Part shown: in pieces, positions 5,071 to 5,091 of the stretch
How the letters are laid out: each line of letters begins with the position of its first letter
Numbering within the stretch: position 1 is the first letter of the stretch
DNA from: Spirochaetaceae bacterium
Lineage (GTDB): Bacteria; Spirochaetota; Spirochaetia; Treponematales; Breznakiellaceae
DNA length: 5,091 nucleotides
Reading direction: 5' to 3'
Assembly: GCA_031290205.1 (NCBI GenBank)
Contig: JAITNZ010000033.1
Coordinates: 1 to 5,091, forward strand
Program-made: the position numbers and the translations under genes
The notes under the pieces: generated by a model
The model's input: the letters and a program-made list of their open reading frames with translations, nothing else
What the model was told of the DNA's origin: nothing
The model's database searches: none

Positions 5071-5091
5071 CAATTACAGCGTAGTGTTAGG

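Larger units (their letters stand above)
4881..5091. other. gene-free structured right flank
   Basis: I find no supportable gene in this stretch. All three minus-strand frames entering from the right edge close within 40 bases. The longest open frames run through hairpins and give composition typical of translated repeats. The content is a terminator-like hairpin followed by three compact stem-loops, listed separately, so it reads as an intergenic region rich in secondary structure continuing beyond the window. Confidence 0.6.

Noticed and set aside
4990..5091. Plus-strand frame from ATG 4990 open to the right edge (34 codons)
   Set aside because: It translates three hairpins, has no Shine-Dalgarno sequence and is too short to judge. 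A continuation beyond the window could revive it.
5020..5091. Possible integron attC site on the minus strand (CCTAAC near 5091, GTTAAAA near 5020)
   Set aside because: The outer boxes pair at only 4 of 6 bases, and the L-box-like sequence near GTTAAAA pairs with its own neighbour to form the 5027-5042 palindrome. No integrase or cassette is seen. The window ends inside the motif, so it cannot be fully tested.

Overview
The window looks like ordinary chromosome from a Gram-negative (diderm) bacterium. A spirochaete such as Treponema is my best guess. The reasons are paired LPS-export-type permease genes, the variant TGT active-site segment LDVC, and an unplaced helical protein. This assignment comes from recalled family resemblance and is not proven.

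Layout. Bases 1-212 hold a strong GC-rich intrinsic terminator (62-96), a weak promoter candidate (173-202) and no gene. A 146-residue protein of unknown function lies on the + strand (213-653). It ends 5 bp from the oppositely oriented tgt (659-1783). From tgt rightwards everything coding is on the minus strand and forms one compact operon read right to left: dut (4594-4151), lptF (4154-2877), lptG (2880-1801), tgt (1783-659). dut/lptF and lptF/lptG overlap by 4 bp (ATGA), and lptG/tgt are 17 bp apart, so the four genes are almost certainly co-transcribed. They combine dUTP removal (Dut), the membrane permease pair that extracts lipopolysaccharide-like glycolipid for export (LptF/LptG), and queuosine modification of tRNA (Tgt).

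The final 497 bases (4595-5091) hold no convincing gene but a lot of structure. Bases 4655-4880 are a nested inverted-repeat element of about 226 bp. It has 18-bp perfect outer arms, 19-bp inner arms (17/19), local hairpins on each side that would give a four-way junction, and a centre built of three tandem CACAGATNNA 10-mers. On its minus strand the element carries a good sigma70-type promoter (5/6 and 5/6 matches, 17-bp spacer) pointing at dut. It may therefore be a miniature mobile or palindromic repeat that supplies the operon promoter. Further right are a terminator-like hairpin and three compact hairpins (4991-5070). One 16-base motif is shared between the left-edge terminator and the right-edge one on the opposite strand, suggesting a dispersed terminator-type repeat.

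I see no phage, defence, CRISPR, tRNA or rRNA features. The best candidates for something undescribed are the palindromic element with its embedded promoter and the altered basic residues in LptG.
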